A stretch of DNA of 64,000 nucleotides from Sneathiella sp. HT1-7 (GTDB lineage Bacteria > Pseudomonadota > Alphaproteobacteria > Sneathiellales > Sneathiellaceae): positions 372,001 through 436,000 of the forward strand of contig NZ_JAJFZN010000004.1 of the NCBI RefSeq assembly GCF_020731145.1, given 5' to 3'. The notes below the pieces were generated by a model. It saw only the letters and a program-made list of their open reading frames with translations. It made no database searches and had not been told where the DNA came from. Shown here one piece after another: positions 17,542 to 24,697 of this stretch. The stretch's first letter is position 1. Each line of letters begins with the position of its first letter. A program made the translations under genes and the position numbers.

Positions 17542-18222
17542 TTAAGCGGCGACCGGTTTCAGGGTTTCGCCATGCTTGACTCGCTCAGGCGCTTTATGAA
17601 CCATTGTATAGGCATAATCGACGCCCATGCCGTAAGCTCCGGAATGCTCACGAACGATGTCCATTACGGCGTCGTAGGTATCCCGGTGGGCCCAGTCGCG
17701 CTGCCATTCCAATAACACCTGCTGCCAGGTCATAGGAATGATACCAACCTGAATCATGCGCTGCATGGCATAGTCATGCGCTTCCTTAGAGGTGCCGCCG
17801 GATGCATCGGCCACCATGTAAATTTCATATCCGCCGTCCAACATGGCAGACAGGGCGAAGCTGTTATTGCAGACCTCCGTCCAGAGGCCGGAAACGATGA
17901 CCTTGTTCTTGCCGTTCTTCTTCAACGCATCCCGGACTTTCTGGTCGTCCCAGGAATTCATCGACGTCCGCTCCAGGATTGGGCTTTCCGGGAAGACATC
18001 GAGAAGTTCCGGGTATGTATGGCCGGAAAAGCTCTCTGTCTCGACCGTTGTAATCGTGGTCGGAATATTGAATACTTTGGCGGCCTTAGCCAGTCCAACG
18101 GTGTTATTTTTCAGGACCTGGCGGTCGATTGATTGAACCCCGAACGCCATCTGCGGCTGATGATCGATAAAAATCAGCTGGCAGTTTGTCGGGGTGAGTA
18201 GTTCCAGTTTGGATTTAGACAT
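17542..18222 (-). CDS. Isochorismatase-like cysteine hydrolase
   Basis: A 226-residue hydrolase of the isochorismatase/YcaC fold. The catalytic Asp is in IFIDHQPQM near residue 19 and the nucleophile Cys in SGLWTEVCNNS near residue 120. Compared with simple nicotinamidases it has a C-terminal extension (from about residue 170, WQRDWAHRDTYDAVMDIV). It probably hydrolyses an amide or carbamate. The start was placed at MSKSK, preceded by an AAGGAAAA site; eleven codons upstream overlap the pirin gene and were rejected. It lies 19 bp after pirin. Confidence 0.88.
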   Translation of the reverse strand: MSKSKLELLTPTNCQLIFIDHQPQMAFGVQSIDRQVLKNNTVGLAKAAKVFNIPTTITTVETESFSGHTYPELLDVFPESPILERTSMNSWDDQKVRDALKKNGKNKVIVSGLWTEVCNNSFALSAMLDGGYEIYMVADASGGTSKEAHDYAMQRMIQVGIIPMTWQQVLLEWQRDWAHRDTYDAVMDIVREHSGAYGMGVDYAYTMVHKAPERVKHGETLKPVAA

Positions 18223-18241
18223 GTTTTTTCCTTTTCTGATG

Positions 18242-18964
18242 TTAGGATGTCGCAAATTCGGAACTCAAGTCGAACAAGAGAAATTCCGAGGATTTGTCAT
18301 GGATCGATTTTAATGTCAGGGGCCCCTCCTCTTCATGAATACCGAGCCCATCTCCTTCGCCGTAAAAATTACCGCCAATATCCAGATATCCGCTCACGAT
18401 CTGGATCCAGAGCATTCGCTTGGGCTTTATGGTGAAGGAAACCGCCTGACCTTTCATCAACAGGCTGGTATAGAGATCGACATCCTGATGGATGGTGATC
18501 GACCCGTCGCGGCCATCGCGAGAACCAATCAGCAGCAAGGTGTTTTCCCGGCGCACGAGTGGGAAGCTTTTCTGCTCGTAGCCCGGCGTCAGGCCCTTTG
18601 TATCCGGAACGACCCAAATTTGCAGGAAATGAACTGGATCGGTTTTCGAAGCATTAAACTCACTATGACGAATACCGGTTCCGGCAGTCATGCGCTGGAC
18701 ATCGCCGGGTTTGATGACAGAGCCGGTGCCGATGGAATCCTTATGCTCCAATCCGCCTTCCAGAATATAGGAAATGATCTCCATATCCTGATGGGCATGG
18801 GTTTCAAAACCAGCACCGGGCTTTACCCGATCCTCGTTTATCACACGCAGGGCGCCGAACCCCATATACTCCGGGTTATGATAGCTGCCGAAAGAAAAGG
18901 AATGGCGGCTATCCAGCCAGCCAAATTTAGCGCGTCCCCGGTCCTCAGATGGTAAAAGTTGCAT
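18242..18964 (-). CDS. Pirin family protein (YhhW-like)
   Basis: A 240-residue bicupin protein. The N-terminal cupin carries the iron ligands in FETHAHQDMEIISY (two His) and the RMTAGTGIRHSEFN motif, characteristic of pirin/quercetin 2,3-dioxygenase homologues such as E. coli YhhW. The C-terminal cupin is degenerate. It may be a quercetinase-type dioxygenase or a redox-sensing iron protein. It lies between the chloroperoxidase-like hydrolase and the cysteine hydrolase, all close-packed on the minus strand. Confidence 0.9.
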   Translation of the reverse strand: MQLLPSEDRGRAKFGWLDSRHSFSFGSYHNPEYMGFGALRVINEDRVKPGAGFETHAHQDMEIISYILEGGLEHKDSIGTGSVIKPGDVQRMTAGTGIRHSEFNASKTDPVHFLQIWVVPDTKGLTPGYEQKSFPLVRRENTLLLIGSRDGRDGSITIHQDVDLYTSLLMKGQAVSFTIKPKRMLWIQIVSGYLDIGGNFYGEGDGLGIHEEEGPLTLKSIHDKSSEFLLFDLSSEFATS

Positions 18965-18995
18965 TCAAATCTCCTCTATAGGTTCGGGCCTGTCC

Positions 18996-19985
18996 TCAAC
19001 TTTTAACGAAAGCCAAAAGATCAGTGTTGAAGCGTTCCGGTTCCGTTTGCGCGAGCCCATGTGGAGCCCCCTCGTATATCTTCAATGCCGCCTGCGGCGC
19101 GATCTTTGCGGACAGGAGAGCTGCTCCGCCGATCGGCACGATCTGATCGTCCTCGCCATGCACAATGAGGGTCGGCACATCCATCCGTTTGAGGTCTTCG
19201 GTGTAGTCAACCTCGGAGAATTCGCGGATACAGTCATACTGTCCGATAACGCCGCCCATCATGCCTTGAAGCCAGAAGTTCTGACGCAGACCGTCAAGTG
19301 TCGTGACCCCTTCCCGATTGAAGCCATAAAAAGGCATTGTAAGATCCAGATAGAATTGCGACCGGTTATGCGCGACGCCTGCGCGGATTCCATCGAACAC
19401 GTCCATGGGTAACCCGCCCGGATTGGCTGGCGTCTTTAACATGATAGGCGGAACCGCGCCGACCAGAACCGCTTTGGCAACCCGTTCCGTCCCGTGACGA
19501 CCAATATAATGGGCAACTTCGCCGCCACCGGTCGAATGCCCAACAAGAATAAGATCCTTGAGGTCAAGAGCGTCAATTACCGCTGCCAGATCATCTGCGT
19601 ATGTATCCATGTCGTTGCCTTGAAAAGTCTGATCAGACAGCCCATGACTCCGCCGATCGTGCGCAATTACGCGATATCCGTTCTGGGCAAAAAACAGCAT
19701 CTGCGCGTCCCATGCATCGCTAGTCAGCGGCCAGCCATGGGAAAACAGTATCGGCTGTCCGCTTCCCCAATCCCGGTAGTAAATCTGTGTTCCGTCTTTC
19801 GTCGTAACTTTCGCCATCGGTTGACCTCCGTCATATCGAATTTGAGGTTTGGAATTGTTCGTTGTCTGGGTGTTAGCGCCTAAGGTCAGTCCTGGCATCG
19901 AAGCGGCTGCAATCAGACTCCCAACGCCAAGCAATATATTTCGGCGTGACGGGCTTAGATGAAACGGCAAACCTATAGATTTCAT
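18996..19985 (-). CDS. Alpha/beta hydrolase, non-haem chloroperoxidase/arylesterase-like, exported
   Basis: A 329-residue protein. The first roughly 35 residues contain [20 protein letters not shown], a twin-arginine-like signal. The mature enzyme has the oxyanion-hole [11 protein letters not shown], nucleophile elbow [17 protein letters not shown], acid Asp in [15 protein letters not shown] and the catalytic His in GAPHGLAQT. These are features of cofactor-free haloperoxidases, which act mainly as esterases or perhydrolases. The start at 19985 has AAGGAAA upstream; the frame extends 66 codons further but over the receiver gene and was rejected. It is 16 bp after the receiver gene and the only clearly exported enzyme of the operon. 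Confidence 0.88.
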   Translation of the reverse strand: MKSIGLPFHLSPSRRNILLGVGSLIAAASMPGLTLGANTQTTNNSKPQIRYDGGQPMAKVTTKDGTQIYYRDWGSGQPILFSHGWPLTSDAWDAQMLFFAQNGYRVIAHDRRSHGLSDQTFQGNDMDTYADDLAAVIDALDLKDLILVGHSTGGGEVAHYIGRHGTERVAKAVLVGAVPPIMLKTPANPGGLPMDVFDGIRAGVAHNRSQFYLDLTMPFYGFNREGVTTLDGLRQNFWLQGMMGGVIGQYDCIREFSEVDYTEDLKRMDVPTLIVHGEDDQIVPIGGAALLSAKIAPQAALKIYEGAPHGLAQTEPERFNTDLLAFVKS

Positions 19986-20001
19986 TGTGTTATTTCCTTG
20001 T

Positions 20002-20373
20002 TTAACGGTCATCCAGCACGTGATGTATACATTCGAGCAATAGGTCGGCGGCGACAGGCTTTGACAGATAGCATTTGATCCCTTCGGCCAGCGCGCTTCG
20101 GCGCACCGCTTCATCGACATAGGCGGTAACAAGGATTGTCGGGATTGGTCTTTCAGACGCTTTGAGTACACGAAACAATGCAATCCCGCTCATCCCCGGC
20201 ATCCGCACATCGGCAATCAGACAATCGGTCAGCTTCCGACAATTCGAGGCCAGGAACCCGGCAGAACTGCTGAATACCTTCACTGTAAAGCCGAAGGACC
20301 GAACCAGACTTGCAATCGCCTCACGAGCCGCATCTTCATCATCGACAATGCTGATTAACAATTTTGGCGACAT
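20002..20373 (-). CDS. Single-domain response regulator receiver (FixJ-type)
   Basis: A 123-residue CheY-like protein with no output domain. Acidic pocket Asp11/Asp12, phospho-acceptor Asp55 in [11 protein letters not shown], Thr83 in ILVTAY and Lys105 in YLSKPV are all present. It probably takes phosphate from the kinase encoded at 20757-22379 and acts as a sink or partner for the FixJ-type regulator. Its first five codons (MSPKL) lie in the inverted repeat arm, and are identical to the first five of a decayed hydrolase at the other arm. It heads the minus-strand operon. Confidence 0.88.
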   Translation of the reverse strand: MSPKLLISIVDDEDAAREAIASLVRSFGFTVKVFSSSAGFLASNCRKLTDCLIADVRMPGMSGIALFRVLKASERPIPTILVTAYVDEAVRRSALAEGIKCYLSKPVAADLLLECIHHVLDDR

Positions 20374-20625
20374 TTCATCTCGACCTTTTCCAGTGGAGGA
20401 AGGCTATTACGCTGTCATCTTTTGCGTGATGAGGAGAATAAGAAACATTGTGGGATGGGAGCAATCGTACTTTGGTATGACGCAGCTAGTGCTTTGGTAT
20501 CACCAAATCCAATCTGTCGGCAAAGCGAACGAGATCGGGGAGCGATTTCGCCTTCATTTTATGCATCACCTGTGCCCGGTGCGCTTTGACAGTAACCTTG
20601 CTCAGATGAATTTCAGCCGCGATCT
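20359..20625. repeat. Inverted repeat arm A (267 bp)
   Basis: Reverse-complementary to 22863-23129 without a gap; I count about 18 mismatches in 267 positions (about 93 percent identity). The arm holds a remnant of a LuxR regulator 3' end, an intergenic control region with two ATACCAAAG boxes, and the first five codons of the receiver gene. The 2237 bp between the arms carry the kinase and most of the regulator gene. Confidence 0.9.
20470..20500. promoter_or_regulatory. Tandem CTTTGGTAT boxes upstream of the receiver operon
   Basis: CTTTGGTAT occurs at 20470-20478 and 20492-20500, 22 bp apart, which places both on one face of the helix. They lie about 97-127 bp upstream of the receiver start (read on the minus strand). 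The same pair, in opposite orientation, is kept in arm B at 22988-23018. Position and spacing suit activator sites for the FixJ-type regulator. Confidence 0.45.
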
Positions 20626-20640
20626 TCCCTTGCCAGTGCG
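20486..20640 (-). pseudogene. Remnant of a LuxR/FixJ regulator C-terminus
   Basis: The minus strand encodes KIAAEIHLSKVTVKAHRA and onward to VIPKH followed by TAG, nearly identical to the last 48 residues of the intact regulator at 22376-23002. No receiver domain or start precedes it; homology fades just beyond 20632. It is a passenger of the duplicated repeat arm, not a working gene. Confidence 0.75.
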
Positions 20641-20756
20641 ATGACTTCTTGGAATTGGCTAGTTTCCGGCAGCCTAACTAAGTACCACATTGCAATAAAC
20701 AAATATCCTTCGTTCTGTTATAATACGGGGTATTGGAACGTCAATTGGGAGTTGAG
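20626..20756 (+). promoter_or_regulatory. Leader and probable promoter of the kinase-regulator operon
   Basis: A consensus -10 box TATAAT lies at 20719-20724, about 35 bp ahead of the chosen kinase start. I do not see a matching -35 at the right spacing, so an activator may be needed. GGGAG lies 5 nt before the ATG at 20757. The frame opens at a TTG at 20733, which has no ribosome site. Confidence 0.45.
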
Positions 20757-22379
20757 ATGTCACTTATGGGCACTACTGAAGATGACGTTCGGTCCTTCCT
20801 GATATCACTCGTACCACCGGGACGGCATCAAACAAATCTGGCCGTCTTTACTGTAATAATGCTTATTTGTGTGCTGGTATTAACCCTGCCGTTTGCCCAT
20901 ATTTATCTGTCGCATACAGAAGTATTCGTTCCCGCATATGCTGCAGCTGTTTTTGTGAATGAGTTGATCACCACCACCCTGTTACTAGTCCTTTATTCGG
21001 TTCAACGTTCAACGGCTGTCTTGGCATTGTCCATGGGCTACCTTTTCTCCGGGCTTTTGATCATTCCCTGGGCGGTTACTTTTCCAGATGTGTTTGCTCA
21101 GCTGAGGCTACCGGATACAGGCCTGCAAAGTACGGTATGGATAGCAATATCGAGGCGCCTCGGTTTTCCGCTTTTTATACTCGCCTATTTAATGATAAGG
21201 GACGATGCACTCTCAATCCGAAAACCATTCCACCGGGTTCGCCGAGCAATAATCGGGTCAATCACAGGAATAAGCTTTCTTGTAGGCGGCATTTGCTTGA
21301 TAGTTTTTACAAGCGATGATGCGTTGCCGGAAATAATGCGCGACGCGCGAAATATTTCGAGCCTTTGGCAATATGTTCCGGCAACGGCATTATTGTTGTA
21401 CGCTATCTGTCTCATCACACTTTGGCGCCGCCGACGATCCCTGCTGGATCTATGGTTGATGGTTGTACTTTGCACGTTGATTTTTGAGGTTATTCTTCTG
21501 TCCTATTTGGGCGGTGGCCTTCGCCTGAGCGTGGGTTGGTGGTCCGGCAGGTTTTTCGGCTTCGTCTCCGCGACAGTTATCCTGCTTGTCCTGCTTTCGG
21601 AAACGACATTGTTGTATGCCCGCCTTGCCCGGTCCATTGCGGCGGAGCGGCGAACGCGTGAGAGCAGGTTGACCGCTATGGAAGCCTTGTCGGCGACAAT
21701 TGCCCACGAGATCAACCAGCCGCTGGCAAGCATGATCACAAATGCCGATGCGGGGGTACGTTGGCTACAAAAAAGCAAACCTGATCTTGAAGAAACACGT
21801 ACAGCTCTCGAGCGCATTGTCAGGGATGGCCACCGCGCCGGAAAGGTGGTTGAAAGTGTTCGGTCCATGTTCAGAAAAGGCACCCAAGAACGGGGTCCTG
21901 TAGATCTCAACGGTCTGATCGCAGAAGTTCTCCGCTGCAGTCAAAGTGAAGTGACGATCGGCCATGTTACTCTGCAAACGGAAGTTGATAAACAACTGCC
22001 TTTGGTGACCGGCAATCAGATCCAGTTGCAACAGGTGGTCTGGAATCTGATCTCCAATGCCATCGACTCCATGCGGCCTGTAACTGACAGGGCGCGTGTT
22101 CTTCGCGTTAGCTGTAAACGTCAGAATCGGGATGCCGTGTTGTTTAGCATTGAGGATACGGGCATCGGTATGACGCTTGATGACAAGAATCAAATATTCG
22201 AGCCCTTTTATACAACCAAATCTGACGGCATGGGAATGGGGCTCATGTTCTGCAGGGCGATTATTGAATCGCACGGCGGGCAACTGTGGATGAAGGAGAA
22301 TATTCCACATGGTACAATATTCCTGTTCACGCTGCCGGGCGCGGATGAAATCTTGCCAGACATGAGGGCATCGACATGA
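20757..22379 (+). CDS. MASE4-like membrane sensor histidine kinase
   Basis: A 540-residue kinase. Residues about 20-290 hold seven or eight hydrophobic segments of the MASE4 kind (PAYAAAVFVNELITTTLLL, SMGYLFSGLLIIPWAVTFPD). Then follow HisKA with phospho-His317 in IAHEINQPLAS, and an HATPase_c domain with N box NAIDSM, G1 box DTGIGM and G2 box GMGMGL. HEINQPL kinases of this type usually pair with FixJ-family regulators. No PAS domain is visible between membrane and kinase domains, so the signal is probably sensed in or near the membrane. It overlaps the regulator gene by 4 bp. Confidence 0.92.
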   Translation: MSLMGTTEDDVRSFLISLVPPGRHQTNLAVFTVIMLICVLVLTLPFAHIYLSHTEVFVPAYAAAVFVNELITTTLLLVLYSVQRSTAVLALSMGYLFSGLLIIPWAVTFPDVFAQLRLPDTGLQSTVWIAISRRLGFPLFILAYLMIRDDALSIRKPFHRVRRAIIGSITGISFLVGGICLIVFTSDDALPEIMRDARNISSLWQYVPATALLLYAICLITLWRRRRSLLDLWLMVVLCTLIFEVILLSYLGGGLRLSVGWWSGRFFGFVSATVILLVLLSETTLLYARLARSIAAERRTRESRLTAMEALSATIAHEINQPLASMITNADAGVRWLQKSKPDLEETRTALERIVRDGHRAGKVVESVRSMFRKGTQERGPVDLNGLIAEVLRCSQSEVTIGHVTLQTEVDKQLPLVTGNQIQLQQVVWNLISNAIDSMRPVTDRARVLRVSCKRQNRDAVLFSIEDTGIGMTLDDKNQIFEPFYTTKSDGMGMGLMFCRAIIESHGGQLWMKENIPHGTIFLFTLPGADEILPDMRAST

Positions 22380-23002
22380 CGGACGAACAAACAATTGTCT
22401 TTATTATCGATGATGATATTTCCGTGCGGGAGTCGCTTACCAGTCTTATGAGGTCGGTCGGGCATGCCGCGGAATCATTTGAATCTACGCATGATTTTTT
22501 GATGAGCGAGCGGCCGGAGGGACCCGCCTGCATTGTCCTTGATGTGCGTTTACCGGGACAGAGCGGACTTGAATTTCAACGGGAAACTGCGGGTTTGGGT
22601 ATTCATCTTCCGATCATTTTTATCTCCGGCCATGGCGATATACCGATGTCTGTCTCGGCAATGAAAGCAGGCGCTATCGAATTTCTTACTAAGCCGTTCC
22701 GGGACCAGGACTTGCTGGACGCCGTTCATCGCGGCATCGAGCTTGACCGCAAATGCAAAAGGGACCAGGCACGTCTCGATGGCCTGCAGCAGCGCTATCA
22801 GGGTTTGACGCCCCGTGAGCAGGAGGTTATGGCGCTAGTTGTCAATGGACAGCTCAACAAGCAGATTGCGGCTGAACTTCATCTAAGCGAGGTTACTGTC
22901 AAAGCGCACCGGGCACAGGTGATGCATAAAATGAAGGCGAAATCGCTTCCCGATCTGGTTCGCTTTGCCGACAGATTGGATTTGGTGATACCAAAGCACT
23001 AG
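22376..23002 (+). CDS. FixJ/LuxR-family response regulator
   Basis: A 208-residue two-domain regulator. The receiver has the acidic IIDDD triad, phospho-acceptor Asp56 in VLDVRLPGQSG, and Lys in FLTKPF. A Q-linker leads to a LuxR HTH (GLTPREQEVMALVVNGQLNKQIA then HLSEVTVKAHRAQVMHKM). It overlaps the kinase gene by 4 bp (ATGA) and is surely its partner. Its last roughly 48 codons lie in inverted repeat arm B and are duplicated as a remnant at 20.5 kb. Probable targets are the two divergent flanks, since both arms carry the same box pair. Confidence 0.93.
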   Translation: MTDEQTIVFIIDDDISVRESLTSLMRSVGHAAESFESTHDFLMSERPEGPACIVLDVRLPGQSGLEFQRETAGLGIHLPIIFISGHGDIPMSVSAMKAGAIEFLTKPFRDQDLLDAVHRGIELDRKCKRDQARLDGLQQRYQGLTPREQEVMALVVNGQLNKQIAAELHLSEVTVKAHRAQVMHKMKAKSLPDLVRFADRLDLVIPKH

Positions 23003-23129
23003 TGCTTTCATACCAAAGTACGATTGCCCCCATCCCACAACGTTTCCTATTCTCCTCATCACGCAAAAGATGACAGCGTAATAGCCTTCCCTTACTGGAA
23101 AAGATCGAGATGAAATGTCGCCAAAATTG
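22863..23129. repeat. Inverted repeat arm B (267 bp)
   Basis: Reverse complement of arm A at 20359-20625. It covers the 3' end of the regulator gene, the gap behind it, and the first five codons (MSPKL) of a broken hydrolase gene. A perfect 16-bp palindrome AAAGCACTAGTGCTTT at 22993-23008 overlaps the regulator stop codon here but is broken in arm A; the flanking ATACCAAAG boxes are kept in both. Confidence 0.9.
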
Positions 23130-23280
23130 AACTATAGAACTCAACAGGTCGGGAACGTAACGGTATTCTACAGCAAGGTCGGTGCAACGAACGCACCTGT
23201 CCTCTTTCTGCTTCACGGCTTCTCCTCATGGAGCACATGTTCCGCGACCTAATTCCACTGCTTGCCGATCGTTATCGCGA
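23115..23280 (+). pseudogene. Alpha/beta hydrolase N-terminal fragment, frameshifted
   Basis: Starting with MSPKLNYRTQQVGNVTVFYS, the frame encodes the first strand and the oxyanion-hole motif LLHGF of an alpha/beta hydrolase. It then shifts frame: the continuation MFRDLIPLLADRY is in another frame from 23237. The gene ends abruptly near 23280 where the alcohol dehydrogenase leader starts. About 50 of an expected 290 residues remain. Confidence 0.7.
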
Positions 23281-23298
23281 TAAATGGAAGGAAAGAAA

Positions 23299-24270
23299 AT
23301 GGAACATACTATGAAAGCCGCCGTTCTTACCAAGTTCGGGGGGAGCGACGCGTTCGAGATGAGAAACGTCCCCGTACCTTCGGTTGGACCGCGGGAAGTG
23401 CGCGTCCGGGTTCAAGCGACAGCGGTCAATCCGCTGGACTACCAGATCAGGCGCGGAGACTATGCCGAATATGTTCCGCTCCCGGCGATCACGGGCCATG
23501 ATATCTCTGGCGTCATCGAAGAAACCGGCGCCGATGTGAGCGAGTTCGCAGTGGGCGACGAAGTCTACTACACACCTCTTATCTTCGGTGCGCAAGGTTC
23601 CTACGCCGAGCAGCACGTCGCTAACGTCGATTTGATCGCGCGAAAGCCGAAGAACCTTAGCCATGAGGAGGCAGCAAGCCTTACCCTGGTTGGCGGGACT
23701 GTATGGGAAGCATTCGAAACACGTGCGCAGCTAAGAGCAGGAGAGACGATCCTGATCCATGGAGGCGCCGGTGGAGTTGGCACCATCGCGATCCAGGTTG
23801 CCTAAGCAATGGGGGCTCAAGTCTTCACTACGGCAAGCCGAAAAAATCACGATTTCGTAAAGGAGCTTGGTGCAGATTTTGCCATTGATTACCAAACGGA
23901 GGACTATGTCGAAGTGGTCAACGACCTCACGGGCGGCGCAGGAGTCGACGTGGTCTTCGATACAATTGGGGGCGATGCACTTACCAGGAGCCCATTAGCT
24001 CTTGCGCAGATGGGTCGAGTAGTGACGTTGGTAGATATCGCCCAACCCCAGAACCTCATCGAAGCCTGGGGCCGCAATGCGTCCTATCACTTCGTCTTTA
24101 CACGTCAGAACCGGGGGAAACTCGATGCACTGACCCGTCTTGTGGAGCGAGGACTGGTACGGCCTGTTGTTGGCGCGACCTTCCCGCTCGCGCGTATCGG
24201 TGAAGCCCATGCGTATCTTGAGGCTGGATCGGCCAACGGCCTGCGCGGGAAAGTGGTCATCACTGTTTAG
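23299..24270 (+). pseudogene. Zinc-less MDR alcohol dehydrogenase/quinone oxidoreductase with in-frame stop
   Basis: The whole 323-codon frame encodes a quinone oxidoreductase-type MDR enzyme: [11 protein letters not shown] start, [25 protein letters not shown], the NADPH site [15 protein letters not shown] and a normal C-terminus ending LRGKVVITV. One TAA at 23803-23805 interrupts it where homologues have Lys/Arg (QVA-stop-AMGAQV). The two halves are in the same frame, so this is a single nonsense mutation, apparently recent. The start has AAGGAAAG upstream. It lies behind repeat arm B and may once have been controlled with the opposite operon. Confidence 0.85.
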
Positions 24271-24697
24271 GGGTATCGTTCCAAATGACGGAGATCGCGA
24301 TTTTTGTCTGGTCGCGCCCTCCTTGGCAATATCCTTATGTGATCAACAATGTAAGCAGACACTCTGCCCAGCAAAATGGAGGCCAGATTTAATCCGCATT
24401 GCTGACTTCGATAATTTGCTAGTCCTGAGTCAACCGAAGGTCTGCTTTTGGAAACTCAGGTTTTGCACAGTGAATGACAGCTTTGGGCGGGGGAGCAGAC
24501 TTTTGCTGCAGGATGCTTCGATGGCTGGATTGGAGAATGTACCTTCATCGTGGTTTTTCGTAGCTACAATTTTAGTGCCGCAACTGAGCCCCCAGAGCGT
24601 TAAGTGGGTGCAGGGAAGAAAGCTTGCAGCGTCCGGTAGATGTCGCATTTCTGTTATGCTACTATCTCAGCGAGTATTTCTTTCGCAAGGTGTATTG
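24271..24697. other. Non-coding region upstream of the large ATPase gene
   Basis: 427 bp with no gene I can support. A frame open across it joins the ATPase frame in phase but shows no family resemblance, so I treat it as chance. It should contain the ATPase promoter; I see no convincing -35/-10 pair. Confidence 0.4.

Noticed and set aside
24430..24648. Small minus-strand frame resembling orphan ORFs rich in QKQTF
   Set aside because: It looks like a widespread non-coding repeat-type sequence read as protein; no evidence of expression.
24140..24697. Extension of the large ATPase by 186 codons upstream
   Set aside because: The frame is open but overlaps the dehydrogenase pseudogene, has no family resemblance and no ribosome site at its start; MAFEEL at 24698 fits better.
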